Assembly (NCBI RefSeq): GCF_900116645.1
Contig: NZ_FPBO01000017.1
Coordinates: forward strand, 62,001 to 126,000
Reading direction: 5' to 3'
Length of the DNA stretch: 64,000 nt
From: Pseudoduganella namucuonensis
GTDB lineage: Bacteria > Pseudomonadota > Gammaproteobacteria > Burkholderiales > Burkholderiaceae_D
Shown: one piece after another, positions 15,617 through 24,425 of the stretch
Layout: each line of letters opens with the position of its first letter
Numbering within the stretch: the stretch's first letter is position 1
Notes under the pieces: model-generated
What the model was told of the DNA's origin: nothing
The model's database searches: none
The model's input: the letters and a program-made list of their open reading frames with translations, nothing else
Made by a program: the position numbers and the translations under genes

Positions 15617-17110
15617 ATGACTGGCAAGGACAACATCAACTGGCACGAGCGCGCCGCGGCGCTGGCCATCGACGGCCGCGCGTTCATCGACGGCCAGCGC
15701 GTGTGGGCGCGCGCCGAACGGCGCTTCGACAACCACTCGCCCATCGACGGGCGCAAGCTGGGCGAGGTGGCGCGCTGCGACGGCGCCGACGTGGACCTGG
15801 CGGTGGCCGCCGCGCGCGCCGCCTTCGAGGATGGCCGCTGGAGCGCGAAGGCGCCCGCGCAGCGCAAGCGGACCATGATCAGGTTCGCCGACCTGGTGCA
15901 GCAGAACGGCGCCGAACTGGCGCTGCTCGAAACGCTGGACATGGGCAAGCCGATCAAATACAGCCAGAGCGTGGACGTGAACTCGGCCGCCAACTGCCTG
16001 CGCTGGTACGGCGAGGCGATCGACAAGATCTACGACGAGATCGCGCCCACCGCCGCCAACAGCCTGGCGCTGATCACGCGCGAGCCGGTGGGCGTGGTGG
16101 CCGCCATCGTGCCGTGGAACTACCCGATGATCATGGCCGCGTGGAAGATCGCGCCGGCGCTGGCCGCCGGCAACAGCGTGGTGCTGAAGCCGTCCGAGAA
16201 ATCGCCGCTGACGGCGCTGCGCCTGGCCGAGCTGGCGCTGGAGGCGGGCATCCCGCCCGGCGTGTTCAGCGTGCTGCCCGGCTACGGCGACGAGGCCGGC
16301 GCCGCGCTGGCGCTGCACATGGACGTGGACTGCATCGGCTTCACCGGCTCCACCCGGGTCGGCAAACAGATCATGCAGATGGCGGGCCAGTCCAACCTGA
16401 AACGCGCATGGACCGAGCTGGGCGGCAAGTCGGCCAACATCGTCTGCGCCGACTGCCCGGACCTGGACGCGGCCGTGGAGGCTGCGGTGGGCTCCATCTA
16501 CTTCAACCAGGGCGAGAGCTGCAACGCGCCCTCGCGCCTGTTCGTGGAGGCGTCCATCAAGGACCGCTTCCTGGAGAAGGCGCTGGCCATGGTGCCGTCC
16601 TTCCAGCCGGGCGATCCGCTGGACGAGGCCACAGTGATGGGCGCCATCGTCGACAACACGCAGCTGGGCAGCGTGATGGGCTATATCGAGTCCGGCAAGT
16701 CGGAGGGGGCGAAGCTGCTGGCCGGCGGCAATCGGGCGCGCGGCGGCAGCGGCGGCTACTACGTGGAGCCGACGCTGTTCGACGGCGTGGACAGCGGCAT
16801 GCGCATCGCCCGCGAGGAGATCTTCGGTCCGGTGCTGTCGGTGCTCGCCTTCACGGACGTGGCGGACGCGGTGCGCCAGGCCAACGCCACGCCCTACGGC
16901 CTGCAGGCGGCCGTGTGGACGGCGGACATGGGCAAGGCGATCCGCACCGCCCGCGCGCTGCGCGCCGGCACCGTGCACGTGAACCAGTACGACGGCGACG
17001 ACATCACCGTGCCGTTCGGCGGCTACAAGCAGTCCGGCAACGGCCGCGACAAGTCCTTGCACGCCTTCGACAAGTACACTGAGCTGAAAACCACCTGGAT
17101 ACAGGTCTGA
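15617..17110 (+). CDS. puuC: Gamma-glutamyl-gamma-aminobutyraldehyde dehydrogenase
   Basis: 497 residues (E. coli PuuC about 495). It oxidises gamma-glutamyl-gamma-aminobutyraldehyde with NAD(P)+ to gamma-glutamyl-GABA, the substrate of PuuD. Catalytic Cys302 is in NQGESCNAPSR, Glu267 in WTELGGKSAN, and the cofactor site includes VPWNYP and FTGSTRVGK. The ATG at 15617 follows GGGAGG and lies 13 bp after the aminotransferase stop. An upstream in-frame ATG at 15584 would overlap the aminotransferase and lacks a ribosome-binding site. The next gene begins two bases after the stop. Confidence 0.9.
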   Translation: MTGKDNINWHERAAALAIDGRAFIDGQRVWARAERRFDNHSPIDGRKLGEVARCDGADVDLAVAAARAAFEDGRWSAKAPAQRKRTMIRFADLVQQNGAELALLETLDMGKPIKYSQSVDVNSAANCLRWYGEAIDKIYDEIAPTAANSLALITREPVGVVAAIVPWNYPMIMAAWKIAPALAAGNSVVLKPSEKSPLTALRLAELALEAGIPPGVFSVLPGYGDEAGAALALHMDVDCIGFTGSTRVGKQIMQMAGQSNLKRAWTELGGKSANIVCADCPDLDAAVEAAVGSIYFNQGESCNAPSRLFVEASIKDRFLEKALAMVPSFQPGDPLDEATVMGAIVDNTQLGSVMGYIESGKSEGAKLLAGGNRARGGSGGYYVEPTLFDGVDSGMRIAREEIFGPVLSVLAFTDVADAVRQANATPYGLQAAVWTADMGKAIRTARALRAGTVHVNQYDGDDITVPFGGYKQSGNGRDKSLHAFDKYTELKTTWIQV

Positions 17111-17111
17111 C

Positions 17112-18449
17112 ATGACCCAAGCCATGCGCGACTTCCTGCGGGACCGCAATATCCACGAGGTGGAGTGCGTGATCGCGGACATGACCGGCATCGCCCGCGG
17201 CAAGATCCTGCCCAAGGACCTGTTCCTCAGCGAGGGCCAGATGCGGCTGCCGAAAAGCGTGCTGCTGAACACCGTCAACGGCGAGCAGCCCAACAACACG
17301 CCCTACGTGGGCGCGACCGATCCGGACATGATCTGCGTGCCGGACCCGGCCACCTTGCGCCAGGTGCCGTGGGCGGCCGAATCGGTGGCGCTGGTGATCC
17401 ACGATTGCCAGGACTTCGACGGCCAGCCGGTCGGCCTGTCGCCGCGCGCCGTGCTGCGCAAGGTGCTGGCGCTGTATGAACAGCGCGGCTGGCGGCCGGT
17501 GGTGGCGCCGGAGATGGAGTTCTACCTGGTGGCGCGCAGCAGCAACCCGCACGAGCCGCTGGTGCCGCCGCTGGGCCGCAGCGGCAAGACCGAGTCCGGC
17601 CGCCAGTCCTATTCGATCGACGCGGTCAACGACTTCGACCCCTTCTTCCTGGAGCTGTCCACCTTCTGCAAGCTGCACGAGTTGGGCGTGGAAACGCTGA
17701 TCCACGAGGCGGGCGCGGGCCAGATGGAAATCAACTTCTCGCACGGTGACGCGCTGGAGCTGGCGGACCGCGTGTTCCTGTTCAAGCGCGCCGTGCGCGA
17801 GACGGCGCTGCGGCACGGCATCTTCGCCACCTTCATGGCCAAGCCCATGGAAACGGAGCCGGGCAGCGCCATGCATATCCACCAGAGCGTGCTGGACGCG
17901 GCGAGCGGCGGCAACATCTTCAGCAAGCCGGACGGCGGCGCCAGCGAACTGTTTTTCGGCTATATCGCCGGGCTGGAAAAGTACGCGCCGTCCGCCACGC
18001 TGCTGTTCGCGCCGCACGTCAATTCCTACCGGCGGCTGTCGCGCTTCATGTCGGCGCCCACCAATGTGCGCTGGGGCTACGACAACCGCACCTGCGGCAT
18101 CCGCATCCCCAATTCCAGCCCGGCCAACCGGCGCGTGGAGAACCGCGTGCCGGGCGTGGACGTCAATCCCTACCTCGCCATGGCCGCCACGCTGGCCTGC
18201 GGCTACCTGGGCATGACGGGGGGCTTGAAGGCGTCCCAGCCCACCGCCGGCAGCGCCGAGCAGGTGCACGACGAACTGCCGCGCAACCTGGAGGACGCCA
18301 TCACCCGCCTGCGCGACTGCGAGCCCTTGAGCGAGATACTGGGGCCGCTGTTCGTGCGGGCCTTCTGCGAGGTGAAGGAACTGGAATTCGCCACCTACAG
18401 CCGGGTGATCAGTTCCTGGGAACGCGAGCACCTGATGCTGCTGGTGTAG
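17112..18449 (+). CDS. Glutamine-synthetase-family gamma-glutamylpolyamine synthetase, divergent paralogue 3
   Basis: 445 residues. It has the same GS-type motifs (EAGAGQMEINFSHG, AKPMETEPGSAMHIHQS, ENRVPGVDVNPYLA) but is clearly diverged from the two near-identical copies, with a shorter N-terminus. Its ATG lies just after the puuC stop and it is followed 9 bp later by another class III aminotransferase. Pseudomonads carry several PauA paralogues with different amine preferences. By analogy, this one may act on a different amine. No experimental link can be made from sequence alone. Confidence 0.82.
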   Translation: MTQAMRDFLRDRNIHEVECVIADMTGIARGKILPKDLFLSEGQMRLPKSVLLNTVNGEQPNNTPYVGATDPDMICVPDPATLRQVPWAAESVALVIHDCQDFDGQPVGLSPRAVLRKVLALYEQRGWRPVVAPEMEFYLVARSSNPHEPLVPPLGRSGKTESGRQSYSIDAVNDFDPFFLELSTFCKLHELGVETLIHEAGAGQMEINFSHGDALELADRVFLFKRAVRETALRHGIFATFMAKPMETEPGSAMHIHQSVLDAASGGNIFSKPDGGASELFFGYIAGLEKYAPSATLLFAPHVNSYRRLSRFMSAPTNVRWGYDNRTCGIRIPNSSPANRRVENRVPGVDVNPYLAMAATLACGYLGMTGGLKASQPTAGSAEQVHDELPRNLEDAITRLRDCEPLSEILGPLFVRAFCEVKELEFATYSRVISSWEREHLMLLV

Positions 18450-18458
18450 GAGGGCGCG

Positions 18459-19862
18459 ATGCGACACGGTATCGACTGGAACAAGGCGCAAGCGCTGGTG
18501 GCGGCGGAGCGCGCCGCCTTCACCGCCAACAACCCGCGCTCCCAGGCCTTGGCCGCCGGCGCGGCGGAGCACTTGCTGTTCGGAGTCCCCATGCACTGGA
18601 TGCGCGACTGGTCCACGCCGTTCCCGCTGACGGTGGCCGAGGCCTCCGGCGCGCGCTTCCGCGACGCCGACGGCCATGAATACCTGGATTTCTGCCTGGG
18701 CGACACCGGCGCCATGTTCGGCCATTCGCCCGCGCCGGTGGCGCGCGCCGTGGCCGCGCAGGCCGCGCGCGGCTACACCGCCATGCTGCCCTCCGAGGAC
18801 GCCGCGCGCGTGGGCGCGTTGCTGGCCCGGCGCTTCGGCATGCCGCGCTGGCAGTTCGCGCTGTCCGCGTCCGACGCCAACCGCTTCGTGCTGCGCTGGC
18901 TGCGCGCGGCGACGGGACGCGGCAAGATCCTGGTCTTCAACGGCTGCTATCACGGCACCGTGGACGACGTGTTCGTCGACCTCGAGGGCGGCGCGCCGGT
19001 CCAGCGCGCCAGCCTGCTGGGCCAGGTGCACGACCTGACCGCGCACACGGTGGTGGTGGAATTCAACGACCTGGCCGCGCTGGACGCGGCGCTGGCGGCG
19101 GGTGACGTGGCCTGCGTGCTGGCCGAGCCGGTGATGACCAACATCGGCATGGTGCTGCCGCAAGCCGGCTACTGGGAAGCCGCACAGCGCATCATGCGCA
19201 AGCACGGCGCCTTGCTGGTGCTGGACGAGACCCACACCATCAGCAGTGGCCCGGGTGGTTATGCGCGCGCCCACGGCCTGGAGCCGGACGCGCTGGTGGT
19301 CGGCAAGCCGATAGGCGGCGGCCTGCCTTGCGCCGCCTACGGCTTCACCGAGGAACTGGCGGGCCGCGTCGAGCGCGCCAAGCGGGACGCGCCGCCGGGC
19401 CATTCCGGCGTCGGCACCACGCTGACGGCGAACATGTTCACGCTGGCGGCGATGCGGGCCAACCTGGAGGAGGTGATGACGGATGCCGCCTACGCGCGGA
19501 TGTTCGCGCTGGCCGCGCTGCTGGCCGACGGCCTGCGCGGCGTGATCGCCAGCCTTGGCCTGCCATGGTGCGTGACACAGGTGGGGGCGCGCACCGAATT
19601 CCAGTTCGCGCCGCGGCCGCCGCTCAACGGCAGCGAGGCCGGAGCGGCGCTGGACGGCGAGCTGGAACAGGTGATCCACCTGTACCTGCTGAACCGTGGA
19701 TTGCTGATCACGCCCTTCCACAACATGCTGCTGGTGTGTCCGGACACGGCGGAAGAGGATATCGCGCGCCTGCTGGCCGCCTTCGACGGCTGCGCGCGGG
19801 CGCTGCGTTGCCCCCGCGTTTTTAGAAGCAGTGCTCCACCGCCGGGAAGCTGCCGTCCTTGA
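18459..19862 (+). CDS. Class III aminotransferase (glutamate-1-semialdehyde-aminomutase-like)
   Basis: 467 residues, PLP-dependent. The Asp that binds the pyridine nitrogen is in LLVLDETHT and the PLP lysine in LVVGKPIGGGLPCAAYGF. The general shape (SPAP.RAVA.QA, PSEDAARVGALLARRFGM) is that of the GSA-aminomutase/aspartate-aminotransferase-family branch rather than SpuC. The ribosome-binding site GGAGGG overlaps the puuA3 stop region. It may act on the product of the neighbouring PuuA-like enzyme, but the substrate is unknown. The last ~14 residues are read from DNA that also encodes the end of panB on the other strand (41-bp overlap), so the C-terminus may be an extension acquired by stop-codon loss. 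Confidence 0.75.
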   Translation: MRHGIDWNKAQALVAAERAAFTANNPRSQALAAGAAEHLLFGVPMHWMRDWSTPFPLTVAEASGARFRDADGHEYLDFCLGDTGAMFGHSPAPVARAVAAQAARGYTAMLPSEDAARVGALLARRFGMPRWQFALSASDANRFVLRWLRAATGRGKILVFNGCYHGTVDDVFVDLEGGAPVQRASLLGQVHDLTAHTVVVEFNDLAALDAALAAGDVACVLAEPVMTNIGMVLPQAGYWEAAQRIMRKHGALLVLDETHTISSGPGGYARAHGLEPDALVVGKPIGGGLPCAAYGFTEELAGRVERAKRDAPPGHSGVGTTLTANMFTLAAMRANLEEVMTDAAYARMFALAALLADGLRGVIASLGLPWCVTQVGARTEFQFAPRPPLNGSEAGAALDGELEQVIHLYLLNRGLLITPFHNMLLVCPDTAEEDIARLLAAFDGCARALRCPRVFRSSAPPPGSCRP

Positions 19863-20703
19863 CCGCGCCCACGTAGGCGCTGACGGCGGCCCCTATGCTG
19901 GTCCGCCCCTCCATGAAGTTCTTCACGAAGCGCGCCTTGCGGCCCGGGAAGACGCCCAGCGCGTCGTGCATCACCAGCACCTGGCCGGAGCAGTCGGGAC
20001 CCGCGCCGATGCCGATGGTCGGTATCGCCAGCAGCTCCGTCACTTCCTTGCCCAGCTGGGAGGGGATCGCCTCCAGCACCAGCAGCGAGGCGCCGGCCGC
20101 CTGCAGCTTGAGCGCGTCGGATTTCAGCAGCTCGGCGCTCTCGGTGGTCTTGCCCTGCACCTTGTAGCCGCCCAGCTGGTGCACCGACTGCGGCGTCAGG
20201 CCCAGGTGGGCGCAGACGGGAATCGAGCGCTCGGTCAGGAAGCGCACGGTGTCCACCAGCCAGGCGCCGCCCTCGATCTTGATCATGTGCGCGCCGGCCT
20301 GCATCAGCTTGACCGCGTTGTCGAACGCCGCCTCCTTGGTGGCGTAGGTCCCGAACGGCATGTCGGCCAGCACCAGCGCCGACTTGTTGCCGCGCGCGAC
20401 CGCGCGCGTGTGGTAGGCCACCTCGTCCAGCGTGACCGGCAGCGTGGAGTCCAGGCCGTTGCAGACCATGCCCAGCGAATCGCCGATCAGCAGCACTTCC
20501 ACGCCGCAGCCGTCCATCAGGGAGGCGAAGCTGGCGTCGTAGCAGGTCAGCATGGCGATCTTGTCGCCGGCCGCGCGGCGCGCGTTCAGCGCGGGGATGG
20601 TCACGGCCTTGTTCGCTACCGGTTTTGCCGGCGCGGCGGCACTGGCTGCGGCCGGGGCGGGGTTGGCGCCGGCCATTTCGTTTCCTTGCAAGTAACCAGA
20701 CAT
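19822..20703 (-). CDS. panB: 3-methyl-2-oxobutanoate hydroxymethyltransferase (ketopantoate synthesis)
   Basis: 293 residues. It transfers a hydroxymethyl group from 5,10-methylene-THF to alpha-ketoisovalerate, the first committed step of pantothenate/CoA synthesis. Motifs: MLTCYDASFA, LIGDSLGMV, KIEGG, VCAHLGLTPQ and GIGAGPDCSGQVLV. The start (20701-20703) is preceded by GAGG. The N-terminus carries a ~30-residue Ala/Pro-rich extension, so an internal Met (MAGANP) is an alternative start. It lies 124 bp downstream of DUF486/folK on the same strand; panC is not in the window. Confidence 0.93.
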   Translation of the reverse strand: MSGYLQGNEMAGANPAPAAASAAAPAKPVANKAVTIPALNARRAAGDKIAMLTCYDASFASLMDGCGVEVLLIGDSLGMVCNGLDSTLPVTLDEVAYHTRAVARGNKSALVLADMPFGTYATKEAAFDNAVKLMQAGAHMIKIEGGAWLVDTVRFLTERSIPVCAHLGLTPQSVHQLGGYKVQGKTTESAELLKSDALKLQAAGASLLVLEAIPSQLGKEVTELLAIPTIGIGAGPDCSGQVLVMHDALGVFPGRKARFVKNFMEGRTSIGAAVSAYVGAVKDGSFPAVEHCF

Positions 20704-20827
20704 GGTAATCCTCAGTGAGTTTGATGCCACGGGCGTCAGTGTAATCCGGCACGGGCGGCCACGTATTTTACCCGCGAAAAATAAAGTTGGATTGAACACT
20801 CATTCCAAAGCGGGAACGCGCGGCTGG

Positions 20828-21175
20828 TCAGCTGCGGAAAATGAAGTACACCGCCCCCACCAGGCACAGCCCGGCCCAGACGTAATCGAGTTTGAAGGGC
20901 TGGTTCATGTAGAACATGGCGAAGGGCACGAACACCGTGAGGGTGATGGCTTCCTGCATGATCTTCAGCTGCGCCAGGCTGTACTGGCTGTAGCCGATGC
21001 GGTTGGCCGGCACCTGCAGCAGGTACTCGAACAGCGCGATGCCCCAGCTGATCACCGCCGCAACGTACCAGGCCTTGCTGTTCAGGCTTTTCAGGTGCCC
21101 GTACCAGGCGATGGTCATGAACACGTTGGACAGGACCAGCAGGCCGACGGTTTGGACGATGACGGGAATGTTCAT
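20828..21175 (-). CDS. DUF486-family small membrane protein
   Basis: 115 residues with four hydrophobic segments, as in DUF486/small multidrug-resistance-fold proteins (VGLLVLSNVFMTIAWYGHL near the N-terminus, YVWAGLCLVGAVYFIF at the C-terminus). The function is not established. The ATG overlaps the folK stop by 4 nt (ATGA), so it is translated with folK. Its place between folK and panB looks like an insertion into a common burkholderial folK-panB arrangement. Confidence 0.8.
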   Translation of the reverse strand: MNIPVIVQTVGLLVLSNVFMTIAWYGHLKSLNSKAWYVAAVISWGIALFEYLLQVPANRIGYSQYSLAQLKIMQEAITLTVFVPFAMFYMNQPFKLDYVWAGLCLVGAVYFIFRS

Positions 21176-21651
21176 AGCCGGCTGATGGCTTGGTCCGCGA
21201 CGGCGGATTCGAAGCAGCGCGCCGGGAGGCGGCCGGGGATCATGATGGCGGGGGCCAGTTCCAGCAGCGGGATCAGCACGAAGGCGCGCTCGCACATGCG
21301 CGGATGCGGCACCGTCAGCGTCGGGCCGGCGATTTGCCGCTGGCCGTACAGCAGCAGGTCCAGGTCCAGCGTGCGGGGCGCGTTGCGGTAGGGCCGCTCG
21401 CGGCCGTGCGCCTGTTCGATGCCCTGCAGCGCCCGCAGCAGGCTCTCCGCGTCCAGCGTGGTGTCCAGGCTGGCGACGGCGTTGATGTAGTCGTCGCCGC
21501 CGGAGTCGATCGGCGCGGTGCGGTACAGGCCGGACACGCCGGTCACCGCGCAGCCGTCCAGCCGGCGCAGGCGCTCGACCGCGTCCAGCACGTTGCCGCG
21601 CGCGTCGCCGAGGTTGGCGCCGATGCCGACGTAGGCGGTCACGCCGCTCAT
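21172..21651 (-). CDS. folK: 2-amino-4-hydroxy-6-hydroxymethyldihydropteridine pyrophosphokinase
   Basis: 159 residues, the usual HPPK size. It transfers pyrophosphate from ATP to the pterin in folate synthesis. Motifs: AYVGIGANLGD at the N-terminus, SGLYRTAPID, YINAVASLDT, and the signature RTLDLDLLLYG followed by VPHPRMCERAFVLIPL. The ATG overlaps the pcnB stop by 4 nt. The open frame continuing upstream is the pcnB antiphase and is not coding. Confidence 0.95.
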   Translation of the reverse strand: MSGVTAYVGIGANLGDARGNVLDAVERLRRLDGCAVTGVSGLYRTAPIDSGGDDYINAVASLDTTLDAESLLRALQGIEQAHGRERPYRNAPRTLDLDLLLYGQRQIAGPTLTVPHPRMCERAFVLIPLLELAPAIMIPGRLPARCFESAVADQAISRL

Positions 21652-23057
21652 TCGCGGTCCGAACCGCCGCCGGCCGTGGCCGGCGCGCCCTCGTGGCCCT
21701 CGCCCTGGCCGTCGCCCTTGTTGCGGCCGCCGCGCCGCGGTGGACGCTTGCGCTTGGCGCCGCCGCCGGCGCCGCCGCCGGCCTGGCTGGCGCCCGCGAC
21801 CAGCTGTTCGCGCTCGGTCTCGTCGCCGTCGTAGAAGGCGGTCCACCATTCGCCCAGCTCGGCGTCGATCTCGCCGGACTCGCAGCGCAGCAGCAGGAAG
21901 TCGTAGCCGGCGCGGAAGCGCGGGTGTTCCAGCAGCTTGTACGGGTTCTTGCCGGTGCGGCGCTCGAAGCGCGGCTGCATGGCCCAGATGTCGCGCATGT
22001 CGGAGCCGATCTTGCGCTGCAGCGCCAGTTTCTCGGTCTGCGAGTCGAGCACCTCGTCCGCCGCCAGGTGCAGCGCGGGGATGGGGAACTCGCCGGCGGC
22101 GCGGTAGGCGTTCCACTTCTCCAGCACCTGGTGCCACAGCAGGGAGGCGAACAGGAAGCCGGGCGACACCGTCTTGCCGGCGTGGATGCGGCGGTCGGTC
22201 GAGTCCAGCGCCAGGGTCACGAACTTCACGCCCAGCGGCTGCTCCAGCACCACGTCCAGCAGCGGCAGCAGGCCGTGGTGCAGGCCCTCCTGGCGCAGCT
22301 GGCGCAGGCAGGCCAGCGCCTGGCCGCTCATCAGCAGTTTCAGCATCTCGTCGAACACGCGCGCCGGCGGCACGTTGTCGATCAGCGGCGCCATCACGGT
22401 GATCGGCTCGCGCGTGTTGGGCTCGATCTGGAAGCCCAGCTTGGCGGCGAAGCGCGTCACGCGCAGCATGCGCACCGGGTCCTCGCGGTAGCGCGCCTCG
22501 GGCACGCCGATGATGCGCAGCGTCCTGGCGCGGATGTCCTCGATGCCGCCGTGGTAGTCCCACACCTCCTCGCTGGCCGGATTGTAGTACATGGCGTTGA
22601 TGGTGAAGTCGCGCCGCTCGGCGTCCTCGGCCTGGCTGCCGAAGGTGTTGTCTCGCAGCACGCGGCCGTGCTCGTCCTTGGGCGCGTTGTCGGTGGACGG
22701 GCCGCGGAAGGTGGTCACCTCCAGCAGGTCCTGGCCGAACATCACGTGCACGATCTGGAAGCGCTTGCCGATGATGAAGGCGCGCCGGAACAGCTTTTTC
22801 ACCTGCTCGGGCGTGGCGTTGGTGGCGATGTCGAAGTCCTTCGGCTTCACCCCCAGCAGCAGGTCGCGCACGGCGCCGCCCACCACGAAGGCCTGGTAGC
22901 CGGCCTCCTGCAGCGTGCTGGTGACGCGCACCGCGTTCGACGACAGCAGTCGCGCGTCGATGCCGTGCTGCTCCGCGCCCAGGATCACCGGTTCGTCGGA
23001 TTTGCGTCCGTTCTTCTCTTTGACGCCCAGGATTTTACGTATCAATTTCTTAATCAT
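21648..23057 (-). CDS. pcnB: Poly(A) polymerase I
   Basis: 469 residues. It adds poly(A) tails to RNA 3' ends, marking them for decay. The nucleotidyltransferase core shows GGAVRDLLLG and DFDIAT (catalytic Asp pair), and the RRDFTINAMYYN motif is typical of the PcnB/CCA superfamily. The DDP.RM-type region (YREDPVRMLRVTRFAAKLGF) is also present. The C-terminus is a basic Gly/Arg/Lys-rich tail (KRKRPPRRGGRN) suited to RNA binding. Its start overlaps the end of the upstream HAD gene by 8 nt and its stop overlaps folK by 4 nt. Confidence 0.94.
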   Translation of the reverse strand: MIKKLIRKILGVKEKNGRKSDEPVILGAEQHGIDARLLSSNAVRVTSTLQEAGYQAFVVGGAVRDLLLGVKPKDFDIATNATPEQVKKLFRRAFIIGKRFQIVHVMFGQDLLEVTTFRGPSTDNAPKDEHGRVLRDNTFGSQAEDAERRDFTINAMYYNPASEEVWDYHGGIEDIRARTLRIIGVPEARYREDPVRMLRVTRFAAKLGFQIEPNTREPITVMAPLIDNVPPARVFDEMLKLLMSGQALACLRQLRQEGLHHGLLPLLDVVLEQPLGVKFVTLALDSTDRRIHAGKTVSPGFLFASLLWHQVLEKWNAYRAAGEFPIPALHLAADEVLDSQTEKLALQRKIGSDMRDIWAMQPRFERRTGKNPYKLLEHPRFRAGYDFLLLRCESGEIDAELGEWWTAFYDGDETEREQLVAGASQAGGGAGGGAKRKRPPRRGGRNKGDGQGEGHEGAPATAGGGSDRE

Positions 23058-23724
23058 TGAATAATTTTATCGTTGGCCAGCCTTGTGCGGCGGCGTGGCT
23101 GGTCAGGGCGGCGTTGGGGTTGGTGGCCACCGGGTGGCTGACGACCGACATCAGCGGGATGTCGTTGTGCGAATCGCTGTAGAAATGCACGGTGTCGAAG
23201 TCCTCCAGGCGCTTGCCCAGCCTTTCCAGCCAGGCCTTGGTGTGCGCCACCTTGCCGTGGCCCTGGGTCGGGGTGCCCAGCAGCTTGCCGGTGATGGCGC
23301 CGTCCTCGGCCACTTCCGGCATCGCCGCGATCAGGTGCTCCACGCCCAGCGCGGCGGCGATGGGGGCGGTCACGTAATGGTTGGTGGCGGTGACGATGGC
23401 CACCAGGTCGCCGGCGTCCAGGTGTTTTTGCAGCAGCGCGCGGGCCGACGGCTTGATGGCCGGGGCGATCACCTCGGCCATGAACTGCGCCTGCAGCTGG
23501 TCCAGGCGGGGGCGCGGGAAGGCGGCCAGGGTGCCCAGCGCGAACTCCAGGTAGACCACCGGGTCCAGCGTGCCGGCCTGGTACTGGGCGAAGAATTCGT
23601 CGTTGCGGCGGGCGAATTCGGCGGCGTCCACGGCGCCCACGCGGCACAGGAACTGGCCCCATTCGTAGTCGGAGTCCAGTGGCAGCAGGGTGTGGTCGAG
23701 GTCAAACAGGGCGAGATTCATCAT
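23050..23724 (-). CDS. HAD-superfamily phosphatase (HAD-IB, SerB-like)
   Basis: 224 residues. Motif I is FDLDHTLLPLDSD (Asp8 and Asp10), motif II is IVTATN, and motif III/IV is VHFYSDSHNDIPLM. The family includes phosphoserine- and histidinol-phosphate phosphatases; the substrate cannot be assigned. Two adjacent Met codons lie at the start. The first (23722-23724) overlaps the hda stop as ATGA and is preferred. It sits between hda and pcnB, a conserved order in Burkholderiales. Confidence 0.88.
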   Translation of the reverse strand: MMNLALFDLDHTLLPLDSDYEWGQFLCRVGAVDAAEFARRNDEFFAQYQAGTLDPVVYLEFALGTLAAFPRPRLDQLQAQFMAEVIAPAIKPSARALLQKHLDAGDLVAIVTATNHYVTAPIAAALGVEHLIAAMPEVAEDGAITGKLLGTPTQGHGKVAHTKAWLERLGKRLEDFDTVHFYSDSHNDIPLMSVVSHPVATNPNAALTSHAAAQGWPTIKLFND

Positions 23725-24389
23725 TCTTTCGCTTCCGCCTGCAGCCACTCGCGCAGCAGCGGCAGGGTAATCGGACGTTGGGTTTCGAGGGAATAGCGGT
23801 CGAGCGCATCCAGGATGTCGGACAGGGAACGCATGTCCCGACGGTAATGCGACAGCAAATAGGGTAACACGCCGGGCGACAGCGTCAATCCCCGCGCGGC
23901 GGCGGCCGTGGTCAGGGCGGCCACCTTCTCGTCGTCGGTCAGGCTGTGCAGGCGGTAGATCAGGCCCCAGCCCATGCGGGTGCGCAGGTCCTCCCGCACC
24001 GGCAGCACGGCCGGCGCGACGGCCCCGCTGCACACCATGAAGGCGTGGTTGGCGCGGATTTCGTTGAACAGGGCGAAGGCGTCGATCTGCGCCACCGGCG
24101 ACAGCTTTTCGCAGTCGTCCAGCAGGTACAGGTCGATCTCGGGCGCGTAGACGAACTCGGACTCGATCGAGAACGGCGAGATGTAGCGCGCCCGCTCGGT
24201 CGCCCCCAGCGCCTTGAGCAGGTGGCTCTTGCCGGCGCCCATGTCGCCCCACAGGTAGGCGAAATGCTCGCGCGAGGTGCGCGCGGCGAAGTGGCGCATC
24301 AATTGCGCCACCTCGGCGTTCCGGCCGACCTCGAAGGAGTCCAGGCTGAGCACCGGTTCGGCGCCCAGGTCCAGCACCAGCTGCTTCAT
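23721..24389 (-). CDS. hda: DnaA regulatory inactivator Hda
   Basis: 222 residues of the DnaA AAA+ domain without the DNA-binding domain, as in Hda. Hda with the DNA-loaded sliding clamp promotes ATP hydrolysis by DnaA and stops re-initiation. Walker A is GDMGAGKS, Walker B is LYLLDDCE. The N-terminus MKQLVLDLG contains a QL.L.. segment like the clamp-binding motif. It is the first gene of the hda-HAD-pcnB-folK-DUF486-panB run on the minus strand. Confidence 0.92.
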   Translation of the reverse strand: MKQLVLDLGAEPVLSLDSFEVGRNAEVAQLMRHFAARTSREHFAYLWGDMGAGKSHLLKALGATERARYISPFSIESEFVYAPEIDLYLLDDCEKLSPVAQIDAFALFNEIRANHAFMVCSGAVAPAVLPVREDLRTRMGWGLIYRLHSLTDDEKVAALTTAAAARGLTLSPGVLPYLLSHYRRDMRSLSDILDALDRYSLETQRPITLPLLREWLQAEAKE

Positions 24390-24425
24390 GGCGCCCGCCC
24401 TGCGGTAGTTAATAGTGTGTTCACA

